Source of the DNA: Cryptomeria japonica | Lineage: Eukaryota; Streptophyta; Pinopsida; Cupressales; Cupressaceae | Assembly: GCF_030272615.1 (NCBI RefSeq) | Contig: NC_081413.1 | Span: forward strand, 717,051,867 to 717,115,866 | DNA length: 64,000 nt | Direction of reading: 5' to 3' | In this document: positions 45,846 to 57,348 of the stretch, piece by piece | Numbering within the stretch: position 1 is the stretch's first letter | Layout of the letters: every line of letters begins with the position of its first letter | Notes under the pieces: model-generated | Database searches by the model: none | What the model was told of the DNA's origin: nothing | Seen by the model: the letters and a program-made list of their open reading frames with translations, nothing else | Program-made: the position numbers and the translations under genes

Positions 45846-46918
45846 CTAAAGCAAGCACCTAGGGCATGGTATGAGCACCTACATTCTCATCTTGTGAAGA
45901 TTGGATTTGAGAGAACAAGTGAAGATAGCAATATCTACTTGAAGCTTGAAGGAGATCAGATCCTAATCTGTGAGGTTTTTGTTGATGACATTATCTTTGG
46001 AGGAGATGACAAGATGAGTCATGAGTTTGCTGATGAGATGAAGAAAGAGTTTGAGATGTCACTCATAGGGGAGATTAAGTTCTTCATTGGATTGCAGATC
46101 CAACAGATGAAAGATGGAATCTTTATCACTCAGTCCAAATATGTCAAAGAGGTGTTGAAGACCTTTGGCATGGAAGATAGCAAACCGGTTGGTACATCGA
46201 TGGTGATTGGTTGCAAATTGACAAAAGAGGATGATTCTACACTAGTTAATGAGAAGGAATACCAATCAATGATTGGTAAGTTGCATTATGTAGTGCATAG
46301 TAGACCGGATATTGCACACGCAGTTGGCATTATTGCTAGGTTCTAGAAGAGTCCTAGAGAATCCCACTTGATTGTAGTCAAGTGGATTCTTAGGTATCTG
46401 AAGGGAACAATTGACTATGGATTGTGGTACTGATACAACAATGATTTCAATCTGAAAGTGTTCATAGATGCTGATTGGGCAGGTAATGTGGATGACCAGA
46501 AAAGCACAACCGGTGGTGCATTCTTTCTCAGTGGTAGACTGGTCTCATGGATGAGTAAAAATAGACTTGTATCTCTCAGTCTACAGTGAAAGCAGAGTAT
46601 GTTGCAGCTTTCATGAACTGCACACAGACAATTTGGATGAAGCATGTACCGGAAGGCTTCAAGATCCCTGTATTTGAACCGGTAAGTATATTCTGTGATA
46701 ACACAAGTGCTATCAATATATCAAAGAATCCAATTTTATATTCTAGAACCAAGCATTTTGAGCTTAAGTATCATTTCTTGAGGGAAAAGGTTCATAATAA
46801 GGAGATTGCACTAGAACATTTTTCCAGTAAGGAGCAGTTAGCAAACATATCCACCAAGCCACTCCCAAAGACTACATATGTGCACTTAAGAGGTGAATTA
46901 GGGGTATTGCCCCTTTAG
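45846..46918 (+). pseudogene. Reverse transcriptase C-terminal part and RNase H of element D
   Basis: RT continues: KIGFERTSEDSNIYLKLEGD, then catalytic VFVDDIIFGGDD (45976), GEIKFFIGLQIQQMKDGIFI, YVKEVLKTFGMEDSKPVGTS and IGKLHYVVHSRPDIAHAVGI, then a stop near 46345. RNase H: LKVFIDADWAGNVDDQKSTT (Asp), KAEYVAAFMNCTQTIWMKHV (Glu), FCDNTSAINISKNPILYSRT (Asp), then KHFELKYHFLREKV and STKPLPKTTYVHLRGELGVL. A one- or two-base frame change lies near 46570, and two stops near 46430. Ends at 46918, the normal end of a copia polyprotein. Confidence 0.92.
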
Positions 46919-47160
46919 GAGGTGAACTAAAAGTAATTTCTCCACATCAGTCAGGTATTGCAAAGTCAAATTTTTGTTGATTGATGTGTTGAAGGATGCT
47001 ACTCCTCAGGGGGAGTAGCATAATGGAACATAGATGCTTGTGCCTCCACTTTGGCATTGTTGTCAAAGGGGGAGAAGGAGTGAAGTGAAAAGATATCTGC
47101 AGCAAATGGGGGAGAAGATGTGAAGTGGAGAAGATATCTTTGTATATTGCCATCAATGCC

Positions 47161-47172
47161 AAAGGGGGAGAT
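47161..47172 (+). other. Polypurine tract of element D
   Basis: AAAGGGGGAGAT directly before the 3' LTR. Similar GGGGGAG strings precede it at 47010, 47069 and 47108; all lie in the 46919-47172 untranslated region. Confidence 0.85.
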
Positions 47173-48782
47173 TGTTGGCATTATGTGAACCGACATGAAG
47201 ACATAATGATATTGTATGTTGTCATTGATGTCAATATGTGACATGGTGAGAACCAGCACGTGAGATAGGTGAAACGAGAGAGGAACCAACACATGTATGA
47301 ACCAGTTTATATGCCAAAGTGAAGCAGCATATTTGTTCAAGATGAACCGACATGCAGTTATGGGAACCAACACATGGAAGCATTGTGTTACTATCGGTTG
47401 GTAGGTAGTTTCCACTTCAAGATTTCTGGTTGGAGTACCTCAAGCCTGTGTGACTCAATCGGTGATCTTTGTGTGATGAGTTATCAATATAATGGAGAAT
47501 AGATCATGTTGCCACATAAGATCTGTGCATATGAAGGATCTTGCATGAAGAAGACTATTCCTATCTACCTCAGGAATGTGCGAAGTCTGTCAAACGGTGA
47601 TAACGCATGATGGGTTATCAACCGTCATGAAATCAGTGGAAAATGGATGATGGAGAATGTCTTGAGATCAATTCAAGATTGTTGCATTTAATGCAGTATG
47701 ATTCAACAGTCAAGATTGAACCACTTGAATTGCTTAACCTAATAGGTTTAGGGTTTAGGGTTTTTGCTATCGACCTGTCTATTTCCTATAAGGTCGATGT
47801 TGTGTTTCTTTCTAAGGTGGTTGGCAAAAGTTGTGAGTGTGTATCCAAGGGAGGTGATACGTGATTCTTGCCAGACCAAGGGAGAGAAGAGATACCTGCA
47901 AAGTGAATGTGGAGAAGGAGAAGAGGAGCCAAAATGGATATGCGTTAGCATTAAGTGTTGTTATCAGATCATTGTAATTCCTATTGATCTTTAACCTCTT
48001 CAACAGTTGTGAAATCCCTTAATAGGGTAGCCTTAACTGGGCTTGATGCAAAATCCCTTAACAGGGTAGTCTTAACAGGCTTGATTCAAATCCCTTAACA
48101 GGGTAACTCGAGGTTAATGAGTTCTGAGAAGCTATAAAGCTCTGGAGATCCTTTAGCTATTGAGTTCTTGAAATCCTCTAACAAGGTAACCCTAACCAGG
48201 TTTAACCCTTAATCGGGTATTATAGCCATCCCTTAACTGGGTGATCCCTAACAGGATTGGTTCCTAGCAGAACTTATTGTAATGTCTTTAACTGGACAAG
48301 GCTCCTAACAGAGTGGACTTCAAAAGAGTTCAAAAGCAACTTGTGGGTATTCATCCCCACTGTGGTTTTTCCCAGTTGGGTTTCCACGTGAAAAATATGT
48401 GTGTCATGTGTAATGATTTTATCTTGTGATGCTTTTTTTTTACCTATTGAGCATATGATGGTTCTATGTTTTATGCTTGTCTATAAAACATATTGAACTC
48501 ACTGTTATGAAGATCTAATGTTAGTTTACCTATTCATGCATGAGAGCGTAATGGTACTATAGTATTGAGCTAAGAGGAAAGCTTAGTGAGTGACCGGTTT
48601 ATGACTGTTTGAGCTGTACTGGATGTTACTGGTTGCACTCTGTTTTAACCAGTATCTCTGTTTGTCAGTCATCTGGCGTATTTTCTGTCAAACTAGTTTT
48701 GGACTATATTTGTGTTTGTACTGATTAACCCCCCCCCCTCTTAGTACTGGTTTGGTACTAGTGTTTCATCATTGAGTTATCA
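47173..48782 (+). repeat. 3' LTR of element D
   Basis: Partner of 39928-41534, with the CCCTTAACAGGG-type repeats at about 48010-48320, candidate TATA box at 48482-48488 and a C run near 48729. Ends GAGTTATCA, then AAACC. Confidence 0.9.
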
Positions 48783-48787
48783 AAACC

Positions 48788-50386
48788 TCTTTCAGAAATA
48801 GATTGGAACAAGAAGATGGGCGACAGTGTTCAGACACGCAATTTTGGTGAAATCTGAAGGACAGAAAATTGACTTAGGGGTCGCCGTTTTCACCCAGCAC
48901 GAGCCATCAACTCAAGAAGCAAAAATGGGAAGAGGAGTACTGTGAATAAAATTTGTATTGTGACTAACATTCCTATTTCTGATGCTGGAAAGGCACAAGG
49001 AAGGATTAAGGAGGAGAAACTTAATATCGGGGTTGAGCTTACTGTTGCTGGTCGAGTTACCAGATCAAGATATAAGAAGGGTTTCAAACCACTGGTTTCT
49101 CACCTCATTCTAGATCTGGACCCAGAGGAAACACCGAGCAAGATGACATCCCCTATTTCCGAAGCGGACAAGCTTTCAATTGACATAGACACTATTTTTC
49201 AGGACTTAGGAACACTTGAGATCCAGTCTCATATAGACCATACCACACCTCCCTCCTCAGCAGGGCTTCCATCCATGCCTTCAAAAGAGCTAACCCTAGC
49301 ACCAAAATGGCTAAATGATTCCATCACCAAGAAAATGAATGTAGTTCCAATTTCAGTATCAATGGAGGATGTCGTAAGTAAATATCTGGGAAGGTCTACA
49401 AAGCCCAAAAAGTTAAAAATAGAGGCAATGATTGACTTTGATGAAAATATGAAGCATTAGACTACGGATATTGCTAGACCCGATCCTAACAAAGATGCTG
49501 CTATGGCTTCAGAGGCAGATTATGTTGTTGAACGAATAGATTTGGGAATTGGAACCAGAGCCGTGGATGTTAAGCACTTGGAGACTTCCACCAAACGAAT
49601 CATCTCCCGTACCTGGAAGGATGAGAGGGACAAGGCTGAGTTGAAGCAAAGTCTAACACAAATGGCTCAATATATCCATGCTTTGTAGAATAGCCCATTG
49701 CCATTATCCCATCATTTAGGCCCTTTTAGTCCAAAGTCACCTAGCAATCAAAAATTCTTGGATGAGGTTCAATGGAACAAGATGATTGCCGAAGTTTTCT
49801 TAGAATGGCTCACCACAATCATGTGCCAGGCAACCAATTACATAACCAACTTGGTCTAGATTTTTAAGGATGCTAATGAGGTTACCAAAGCCTTAGATTC
49901 TAACTTGGTCTCATGGCAGAAGGAGAAGTCTAAATGGGCTGTGATTTCGAAGCAGATGTGGGATATTCAATGTTATGGGCTAATGAACTTTCTAGTTGAA
50001 AACCAAGTGTCAGGTTTGAATGAAGATGTCATGTTCATTTGCAAGGAGAGCATTGATTGGGGCAATCAGATTATTGAGCAGGGTTATAATGAGTCAGCCA
50101 GCCTGTGTGGTGAATTAATAGCCTTGAGGGCAACCTTGCAGAAGGACTTATGCTGTGTGGATGTTCAACTACTTAAGGAAGACGGTGAAACTCTGGAGGA
50201 CACCATAGAGATGATTAACCAGTTCAGAAACCACATTAGACAGATCAAGATGGAGAAATCCTTGTCTATGGAAGATTTTATAGGGATCTCTAAGGTGGAA
50301 TCAATGCTCACCGTTTGCCTCAATCATCTGGATTCTCACAGAGATAAAGTGCAAATGGTGAAGAGGAAGAAGGAGCTCTGGAAATA
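48788..50386 (+). pseudogene. U3-encoded unknown protein, 5' LTR copy, C-terminal half
   Basis: Continues the frame after element D: LEIDWNKKMGDSVQTRNFGE, then stops where both copies look like damaged CGA or TGG codons, then NKICIVTNIPISDAGKAQGR, EEKLNIGVELTVAGRVTRSR, a basic patch RSTKPKKLKIEAM, then a charged helical part (KDERDKAELKQSLTQMAQYI, DVQLLKEDGETLEDTIEMIN, HRDKVQMVKRKKELWK) ending at the stop near 50384-50386. The last third looks coiled-coil-like. Stops near 49460, 49687 and 49858 also occur; the first two read through in the 3' LTR copy. Function unknown. Confidence 0.72.
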
Positions 50387-50976
50387 GAGGGTTATTCATA
50401 TCAGTTTGCCACACGTAATGGTAGTCCATGAGTTTTCAAAAGTACACTAAGAGTGGAGCACGGCCAAGGAAATGATGGTGTCTATTCAAGACACTAACCC
50501 AAGCGATCACACTGAAACAGAGTAGACTGCATGACTAGCGCTGTTGGCAGTTGTTTGCCAACAAGCCTAGTTATTTTCTTTAAAATTCGGTTATTGCAGT
50601 TAGGGTTGATTTTCATTAACTCTTATGAGTTAATTTTACCTTGGTTTAAAAGACTATTGGTTCTGGTGACCTATAAGTATCTGATGTAATAACTTTGAAG
50701 GGGTTCGCTATTTTTGAAAAAGACTATCTTTAAAACTAGCTAAATACATTTTTTTTGTGTATGAAGGAAGTTGAGGATCATCTGTGAATATGAATCTTTT
50801 TCATAGCTATTTTCAGTCTCAAATCTATGTGTTTGATTTCAAAGTTTGATTTTTGTGTAAGTCTATTTTGAAGAAGGGGCTGTTATACTTTCTATATGTG
50901 TAGAAAACTATTGGCTAAGTTCATCTCTGAAGGCTTTTTCATTTTGTTTTAGTGACCGTATGAAGTCAGTCGGCTT

Positions 50977-50985
50977 TATATAAAA
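50977..50985 (+). promoter_or_regulatory. TATA box in the 5' LTR of element C
   Basis: TATATAAAA, kept in both LTRs (3' copy at 61984-61992). It places the transcription start about 240 bases before the LTR end, so the large coding frame lies wholly upstream in U3. Confidence 0.55.
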
Positions 50986-51250
50986 GGTTATATATGAATT
51001 AGTACTTGCATTCATTTTGTATTGACTGGTGTATGCAATTGCCTTTAAGTGCTTTCTAGTGAAAAGCATTCCATTGATTGTATGTAATTTGGAGCCGAAT
51101 GAATATTTACTAGAGGGAGCTGTACCTAAATTCAGAGGTTAATCAATTAAATGATTTTCCAACTGATTGGTAGAAGAATTTGTTTGCTTTCTTGTGTTTT
51201 CCATTGCTATAATTTAATTAGATAATGAAAGACAAATTTGTTTACCAACA

Positions 51251-51280
51251 TATTTTTGGTGACTCTGTTGGGGAGCGAAG
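51251..51280 (+). other. Primer-binding site of element C
   Basis: TTGGTGACTCTGTTGGGGA at 51256-51274 after a short T-rich spacer. It resembles the TGGCGACTCTGCTGGGGA site of Ogre/Tat elements, which supports that affiliation. Confidence 0.75.
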
Positions 51281-51420
51281 AGAATAACTGATTGTAAAAC
51301 CAGATCATCTTTATAGTGTACTCTGTTTTCTATAAATGGTGTTGCCTCTTGAAGGGTTCTTGCCTTTCCTGCAACCAAATCTAAACTAGGTACAAGAGGA
51401 GCAAAGTAACATAACCTCAA

Positions 51421-52927
51421 AGTTGGATACTCTAGTCTGGAGGCATAGAAGAAGTCGAGCAGAATATGATAGAATCAGTGCTCTTCTTAGAGAAATTGAA
51501 AGACAATCAGATCAGCCCGTGTTAGTCATTGAAAGAATAGTGGTTCCTAGGGTTTTTTTTATTCACGTCCCTGATAATCCATTCCAGATGCCTAGATGTT
51601 TGTTGCCCTAATTGTTCCACACTGGACACCAGACCATATACTAGATCCCAGAGGAGAGGGGGGGTTTCTGATCCTATTTTTGAAGAATTACAGAATCTAA
51701 GTTTCCAATCCACCTTCTTGCCCGAACGAAAGGCAAGAAGTAGACCTCCATCTCCTTTTCCGTCATCACCTACATCTCCAGTTTGTCAGGAATTGGTCCT
51801 ACACAGTGTTGCTATACCCATTTCATTCAACCCTACTCCCCTTAATATTACTTCGAATGACAGCAAATAACCCTTGGGGGGAAACTGTAGGCCCGTTGAA
51901 CCTAGGCTTGAACCTTAACCCCTTGCCAAAGGCTGCTAGAGATCATCTGCCTAAGTTTAGCGGGGATGGGACGGTCACTGTGGATGAGCATTTGAATGCT
52001 TTTAGCGTAGCCTATGGAGTGATAGTGGTTCAACATGAAGATGTGGCTATCAGGTTGTTTATTCAAACATTGACAGGAGTGGTGATGGATTGGTTTTATG
52101 ATTTGCCAAATAGTGTGATAGTGACCTCGCAGGATTTGAAGACAAGATTCGAAGCTAGATTCAAGGTAGCTGAAGATGAGCACTCCCTTCTAGCTCAGTT
52201 ATCTCAATTGAAAAAGGAACTCCCCGAATCTATGAGAGACATTGTTGCTAGATTTGATAAGATTCCGCACAAGATTCTGGTCAACCAGAAACCTTCAGAT
52301 GATAATCTCAAATATTTTTTTATTAACTCAATGGCCTCTGAAATAAGTTTCTTGATTCTTAGGCAAAGGGTTGTTGATTTCAATGCTACCAAAACCATTG
52401 CAGTTGAACTAGAAGATGATTTGATCACTGCGGGCAAATGGAAACGTGAAGTGCAAACACCCAATACACAACCTGCCACTTCCTCTGATCTTGTCATTCA
52501 ACGGTTAATGAATGATGCCATTGTCCTAAAGAGACAAACTCCTAAAGCAAATACTTCCTACTCTCAGTCATATCAAGATGTTCCTAAGAGATATCCTAAT
52601 CAACAGACAAGAGGTGGAGGGAGACAATTGCAGCTACCCCCTGTCCAGCAGAGACTTGCGATTGAGGTGCCACCACTCAAGACAAATTCTTGTGTGTTTC
52701 ATTTAATTGATGAACATGATGGATCTTTGTGCCCAAAGATGGTTCATTTTTCTCAAATGATTAACAAAGGAGAAACAATCTTAGAAGCGGATGAAGTAGG
52801 TTCCCAAGGAATGCCTGGAGACTCTGAAATTCATTATATGGAATATGTCTCTGACTCAAAGAGGGGAGGAAACATGTTGGTATCTTTGGAAGATTCTTCA
52901 TACATAATTCTTACACGAACTCAATAG
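51421..52927 (+). pseudogene. gag region of element C
   Basis: An N-terminal portion at 51423-51860 sits in other frames (VWRHRRSRAEYDRISALLRE; later FEELQNLSFQSTFLPERKAR and a proline/serine-rich stretch). From about 51856 the main frame opens: NNPWGETVGPLNLGLNLNPL, HLPKFSGDGTVTVDEHLNAF, AIRLFIQTLTGVVMDWFYDL, SQDLKTRFEARF and LPESMRDIVARFDKIPHKIL, which is a Ty3/gypsy capsid. A zinc knuckle CVFHLIDEHDGSLC near 52690 has CX2HX4HX4C spacing, like element B. It ends at a TAG at 52925-52927 that is probably a mutated CAG or CAA. Confidence 0.85.
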
Positions 52928-53700
52928 AATTTGAGATCTCAAGATGATGCAACACCCATACACAGTTCTGAGAAGGGAAAAGAAATCTTGACCCGTTATG
53001 GAGGCATGTCAAAAGTGGTTCCAGGAGGTGCACCTTCAAGTTCTGATTCTTCTACTAATCCTTTTGATATCATTGAGTTTTGAAAAACATCTTGCGTTCA
53101 AACTTCTCCGGCTAAGTATTTGAAGTTAAATCCAAGTGAATTAGATAGATTGGTTGAATTTGTTAAAGGGGATGATGCCCATGCATTAGAAAGTGAAACC
53201 TAGATACCCATGAGTACTGATTCACCAGTGCACGCTAATGTCAGTCCTACTCAAGTAACCCTTGAGAGCTCATTGAGGTCTATTCCTTTGCAAGATAATC
53301 CCCTTGAACCCAAATTTGAAAATAAACCAGAACCTTTCTATGTGTCCTTATATATCAATGGGCACAAGTTGAGTAATTGCATAATTGACTCGGGGGCATC
53401 CGATAACATCATGCCTTCGACTGTAGCAAAGGCTTTAGGTTTAACCCTAACAAAGACTTTTGGCAAGTATTACTCCATGGACTCCAAGCATGTTCCTTTA
53501 TTAGGGCAAATTAAAGATGCATAGGTTGCCTTAGTGGTACATCCTGCCAAGAGAATCAAGTTAAAAATCCTAGTGGCCGACATTCCTGCTAGCTATGGCA
53601 TGTCATTGAGTCGCACTTTTTGTAAAGACATGGGAGGAGAGATTAAAATGGACTAGTCTCAAGTGATAATCTCAGTTGGAAAATAGAGAGTCCTTTTGCA
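52928..53700 (+). pseudogene. Protease region of element C
   Basis: Same frame as gag. The aspartic protease core is at 53335-53650: FYVSLYINGHKLSNCIIDSG, with the DSGAS active site near 53390, then NIMPSTVAKALGLTL and a later ILVADIPASYGMSLSRTF where other families have the LLGRPW-like strand. Stops near 53080, 53202, 53522, 53655 and 53685 interrupt it. Confidence 0.82.
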
Positions 53701-54565
53701 CCCTGAAATGAAGGCTAAGTACATAGTTTTTCCCTTTGATGATCCAAAAGCTCAAATTTTGTATCAAGATTGTGGCTTTGGCAATTACATGATAATGACT
53801 GACCCTCAAGATGAGAATATGTTTTTTGATGCAAGTAAGTTAAATGAACTCTGGTTCATGGAATTTGATGGGAGTTGTTCATCTTTAGGATCAGGTGCTG
53901 GGGTCATTTTGATATCTCCCCATGGAGAGAAAATCCCTTATGCTTTTAAGTTAGAATTCCAAAACAAAAATAATACGGCCGAGTATGAGGCCTTGCTATT
54001 AGGTCTAGCTGAAGCAAAGAGGTTGCAAATCAAAATGTTGAAAGTGAAGGGTGATGCAGAACTTATTGTTAAGCAAGTGAGGGGCTTATTTGCGGTCAAA
54101 AATGAAAGATTGAGGCACTATAGAAATCATGTTTGGGACGAGATTGAATCCTTTGATGCTTTTTCAATTGAAGCCATTCCTAGGAAATTTAATTCGAAAG
54201 CAGATTCTTTGGCGATATCTGCAGCCTTGCTGGTTCCACACCCAGATTTCATAACTGATACTTACAGGGTTGAACTGGTTTATAGACCTAGTGTGCCAGA
54301 TAATTCTGAATCCTTGCAGGTGTTCAAAAATGATAAACAGATTCATAACTTTCTGCAATGTGCTGACATTTTTACATCCTTGTTTTATGAAGGGTCGACA
54401 GAGACTTGTAAAGAGTTTTCTCCTGATACGCAAGAGGAAGCACATGATGGGATGATGCAGTTAAAGGGAAATAAAATTCCAAAGGGTTTAGTTTCTCTTG
54501 AATGCCTCTTTGACAGGAAAGATGGGTATGTTAAGCAAAGATATAAGGAAGCTCCTGTGATTTAG
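53701..54565 (+). pseudogene. Archaeal-type RNase H of element C, placed before the RT
   Basis: An open stretch of 289 codons begins near 53696. The RNase H core runs about 53850-54215: LWFMEFDGSCSSLGSGAGVI (first Asp), NNTAEYEALLLGLAEAKRLQ (Glu), VKGDAELIVKQV (second Asp) and IPRKFNSKADSLA (last Asp). All four catalytic acidic positions are present, so the domain could have been active. It removes RNA from RNA:DNA hybrids. The unusual point is the order: it lies between protease and RT, whereas in element B the same domain follows the RT and gypsy-type RNase H. The tail to 54565 (LVPHPDFITDTYRVELVYRP and onward) is a connector I do not recognise. Confidence 0.88.
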
Positions 54566-55980
54566 AGCTCTAGGGAGTACGAGCAAATTAACATTGGTAC
54601 CAATGAGGATCCTAAATTTGTTAATTTGGGAAAATGTTGTTCCGAAGTGGAAAGAAAGAGGTTCATTGATTTACTGGTAGAGTTCAAAGATGTATTTGCA
54701 TGGAGTTATGATGATTTGAAGAACTTTAGGGATGGTAAGTTTCAACATAAAATTCCTTTGAAGCCAGGTGTTAATCCATTCCGATAGAAGTTGGGGAACT
54801 TTAATCCCAAGGTAGCAGAAGTGATTTTTCATGAGGTTGACAAAATGTTGAAGGCCTGAATTATTTATCCTATACACCATTCTACCTGGTTTGCAAACAT
54901 ATTTCCTGGTCGGAAGAAGAATGGTGAGATACGAATCTGTGTTGATTTTAGAAACTTAAATCAAGCAAGTTTGAAGGATAATTATCCCCTGCCTGCGATG
55001 GATCATATTTTACAAACTGTTTCCAGGTCAGAGATGATGTCTATGTTGGATGGTTTCTCTGGGTATAATCAGATCAGTATCGTGGAGTAGGATCAACACA
55101 AGACAACCTTTATAACTCCATGGGGCACTTTTTCTTATAACAGGATGCCTTTTGGGTTGATTAATGCAGGAGCTACTTTTCAAAGAGCAATGGATCTTTC
55201 CTTTGGACATTTGAGGGATAAGATTATTGTGGTGTATTTAGATGATTTAACTGTATTCTCCAAAAAAAGGAAATATCATGTGCGGGACTTGAGGAAGGTT
55301 CTAATGAGATGCAGAGAGCATGGAGTATCCCTAAATCCTAAAAAGTCTGTCTTTAGTGTCACGGAGGGGAAACTTTTGGGACACATTGTCTCATAGGAAG
55401 GAGTAAAAGTTGATCTACAGAGAGTAAAGGTGATACAACAGCTTAGTCTCCCCTCAAATAGAAATGGAGGGAGGTCTTTCTTTAGATAGGTGAACTTCTT
55501 AAGACGTTTTATTCTTGATTTTGCTGAAACTACCAAGTTCATTGTGAATATGATGAGTGAGAAGGTAGCTTTTAAGTGGAATGAAGCTGGCAGAAAAGCT
55601 TGTGAAGAGATTAAGAAGGCAATTGCACATGCGCCAACCCTGGTAAATCCAAAATTTAATAGGGATTTTATTATTTATTGCTATGCATCAGACCATACTA
55701 TGTCCAGGATTTTGGTTCAAAAAGGGGAAGATAACGAGGAAGTGCCTATTTCATTTATGAGTGTTCCCTTGAAGAAGCATGAGTTGAAGTATTCACAGAT
55801 AGAGAAGCAAGCTTATGCGGTGGTTAAAGCCATGAAACAATTCAGGTATTATATACTTCACTCGCATGTGATTGTTTTTGTTCCCAATTCTATAGTAAAG
55901 GATGTTTTAACTCAACAAGATGTTGGCATCAACAATAGAGCATCTTGGGTTTCCAAGATATAGGAATTCAATTTAGATAT
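54566..55980 (+). pseudogene. Reverse transcriptase and RNase H of element C
   Basis: RT motifs in order: GTNEDPKFVNLGKCCSEVER (54595), FKDVFAWSYDDLKN, KNGEIRICVDFRNLNQASLK, DNYPLPAMDHIL, SMLDGFSGYNQISI, TFITPWGTFSYNRMPFGLIN, AGATFQRAMD, the catalytic YLDDLTVFS (55238), LNPKKSVFSVTEGKLLGHIV and FLRRFILDFAETTKF. Gypsy-type RNase H follows at 55600-55960 (YCYASDHTMSRILVQKG, HELKYSQIEKQAYAVVKAM, RYYILHSHVIV). Stops near 54563, 54787, 54859, 55090, 55395, 55487 and 55963 inactivate it, but no frameshift is seen. Confidence 0.9.
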
Positions 55981-57348
55981 TAAGCCCACTAAACTAGTTA
56001 GAGGACAAGGCCTCTGTAGACTGATGGCGGAAAATGAGTCCAAAGAGGACAGCAATTTACCTTTAACCTTGTTCGTTGATCATCAAGATTCTTGGTTCAC
56101 TAACGTGGCGTATTATCTTATGTATGGGGATTGTCGAAATCATCTTTCTCCCAGAGAAAAAGAGAATCTAAGGTTGAAAGCTGCAAAGTATGTTACCTCA
56201 AATAACATATTGTATAAAAAGGGGTTAGATGGCACTTTCCTCTGGTGTGTGGATAAACCGCACCAGGAAGCTCTACTGAAAACTTTCCATAATGAAGCCT
56301 GCAGGGGTCACTTTTCCTCTACGGTTACCGCATACAAAATCTTGAGAAATTGTTATTATTGGCTAGGGATGTTCTGGGATGCATACGCTTGGGTGGTGAG
56401 GTGTGAGAAGTGCAAGCTATTTACTGGTAAACCCCAGTTGGTCGCCTTGCCTTTAAGACCTGTGGTGATTGAAGAACCATTTAAGTAGTGGGGACTAGAT
56501 TTTATTGGTCCTTTGAATCCTAGTTCTAATGCGGGGCACACTCACATATTAATGGTGATGGATTATCTCACTAAATGGGTGGAAGCTATCCCTGTAAGAA
56601 AAACTACCACAAAAATTGTGCGTATATTCCTTAAGGAGAATATTCTTGTCAGGTTTGGAGTTTCTCAGAAAATAGTCACAGATAATGCATCAAATTTTTC
56701 TTCATCAGAATTGAGCTTATTTTGCTATGATCATGGAATTGCTCTAGCACACACTTCTGATCATTATCCATAGGGTAATGGTCAAGCGGAATCAAGTAAC
56801 AAGAACTTGATCAATATTATGAGGAAGTTAGTCAGTGAAAATTTTAGGGATTGGCATAAGAAGCTACATGAAGCACTGTGGGCGGATCAAACTTCACCAA
56901 AATGGGCCATAGGGATGTCACCATTTGAACTGGTTTATGGTATTGGCGTGCAAATCTCTCTTCCTTTAGAATTAGCGGTTTCTAAACTGTAGTCGGTGAT
57001 AGAAGATGCATTTTTCTAGAGCTCTCTTGAAAAATGAATCATGTACTTAACTAAAATTTAAGAAGAAAGAGAAAAGCTGGTTGATAGGATCATAGAACAT
57101 CAAATGAGGGTTAAAAACATTTTTGATCACAAGGCAAGGCCCAAGAAGTTCATGAAAGGGGATCTAGTGTTATTATGGGATAAAAGAAGAGAACCGAAAG
57201 GTGCTCATGGAAAATTTGAGTTGCTGTGGAGGGGACCTTATGTGATTCACGAGGTAAAAGGGCCCAATTCTTTTAAAATTTCTCATTAGGATGGTTTTGA
57301 GCTTCCCCTGTCTTATAATGGGTAGGATTTAAAATTGTATCAATTGTG
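55981..57348 (+). pseudogene. Integrase of element C
   Basis: HHCC zinc finger: HNEACRGHFSSTVTAYKILR with CEKCKLF downstream (56290-56420). Catalytic triad: Asp in LDFIGPLNPSS (56497), Asp in KIVTDNASNFSSSE (56677) and Glu in GNGQAESSNKNLINIMRKLV (56780). C-terminal part: WADQTSPKWAIGMSPFELVY, then KGDLVLLWDKRREPKGAHGK and FELLWRGPYVIHEVKGPNSF. No chromodomain is visible, as expected for Tat rather than chromoviruses. In-frame stops near 55963, 56488, 56773, 56990, 57019, 57036 and 57060 break it; the last recognisable residues end near 57348. 57349-57510 has no gene. Confidence 0.9.

Larger units (their letters stand above)
39928..48782 (+). mobile_element. Element D: Ty1/copia retrotransposon
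   Basis: The LTRs 39928-41534 and 47173-48782 (1,607 and 1,610 bases) start TGTTGGCATT and end GAGTTATCA. Duplications are GAACC (39923-39927) and AAACC (48783-48787), one change apart. Domain order gag, protease, integrase, RT, RNase H defines Ty1/copia. It is inserted in the U3 coding frame of element C, and itself carries insertion E in the RT. The two LTRs differ by about four percent by eye. The finer lineage (SIRE-like or Tork-like) is not settled. Confidence 0.92.
37636..51250 (+). repeat. 5' LTR of element C, split by element D
   Basis: Runs 37636-39927 and 48788-51250, about 4,755 bases once element D and one duplication are removed (partner 4,747). Starts TGTTGGGCCC and ends TTTACCAACA. 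Contains a paired hairpin motif near 37780 and 37900, the U3 coding frame (38483 to 50386), and a TATA box at 50977 followed by about 265 bases to the LTR end. Confidence 0.9.
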
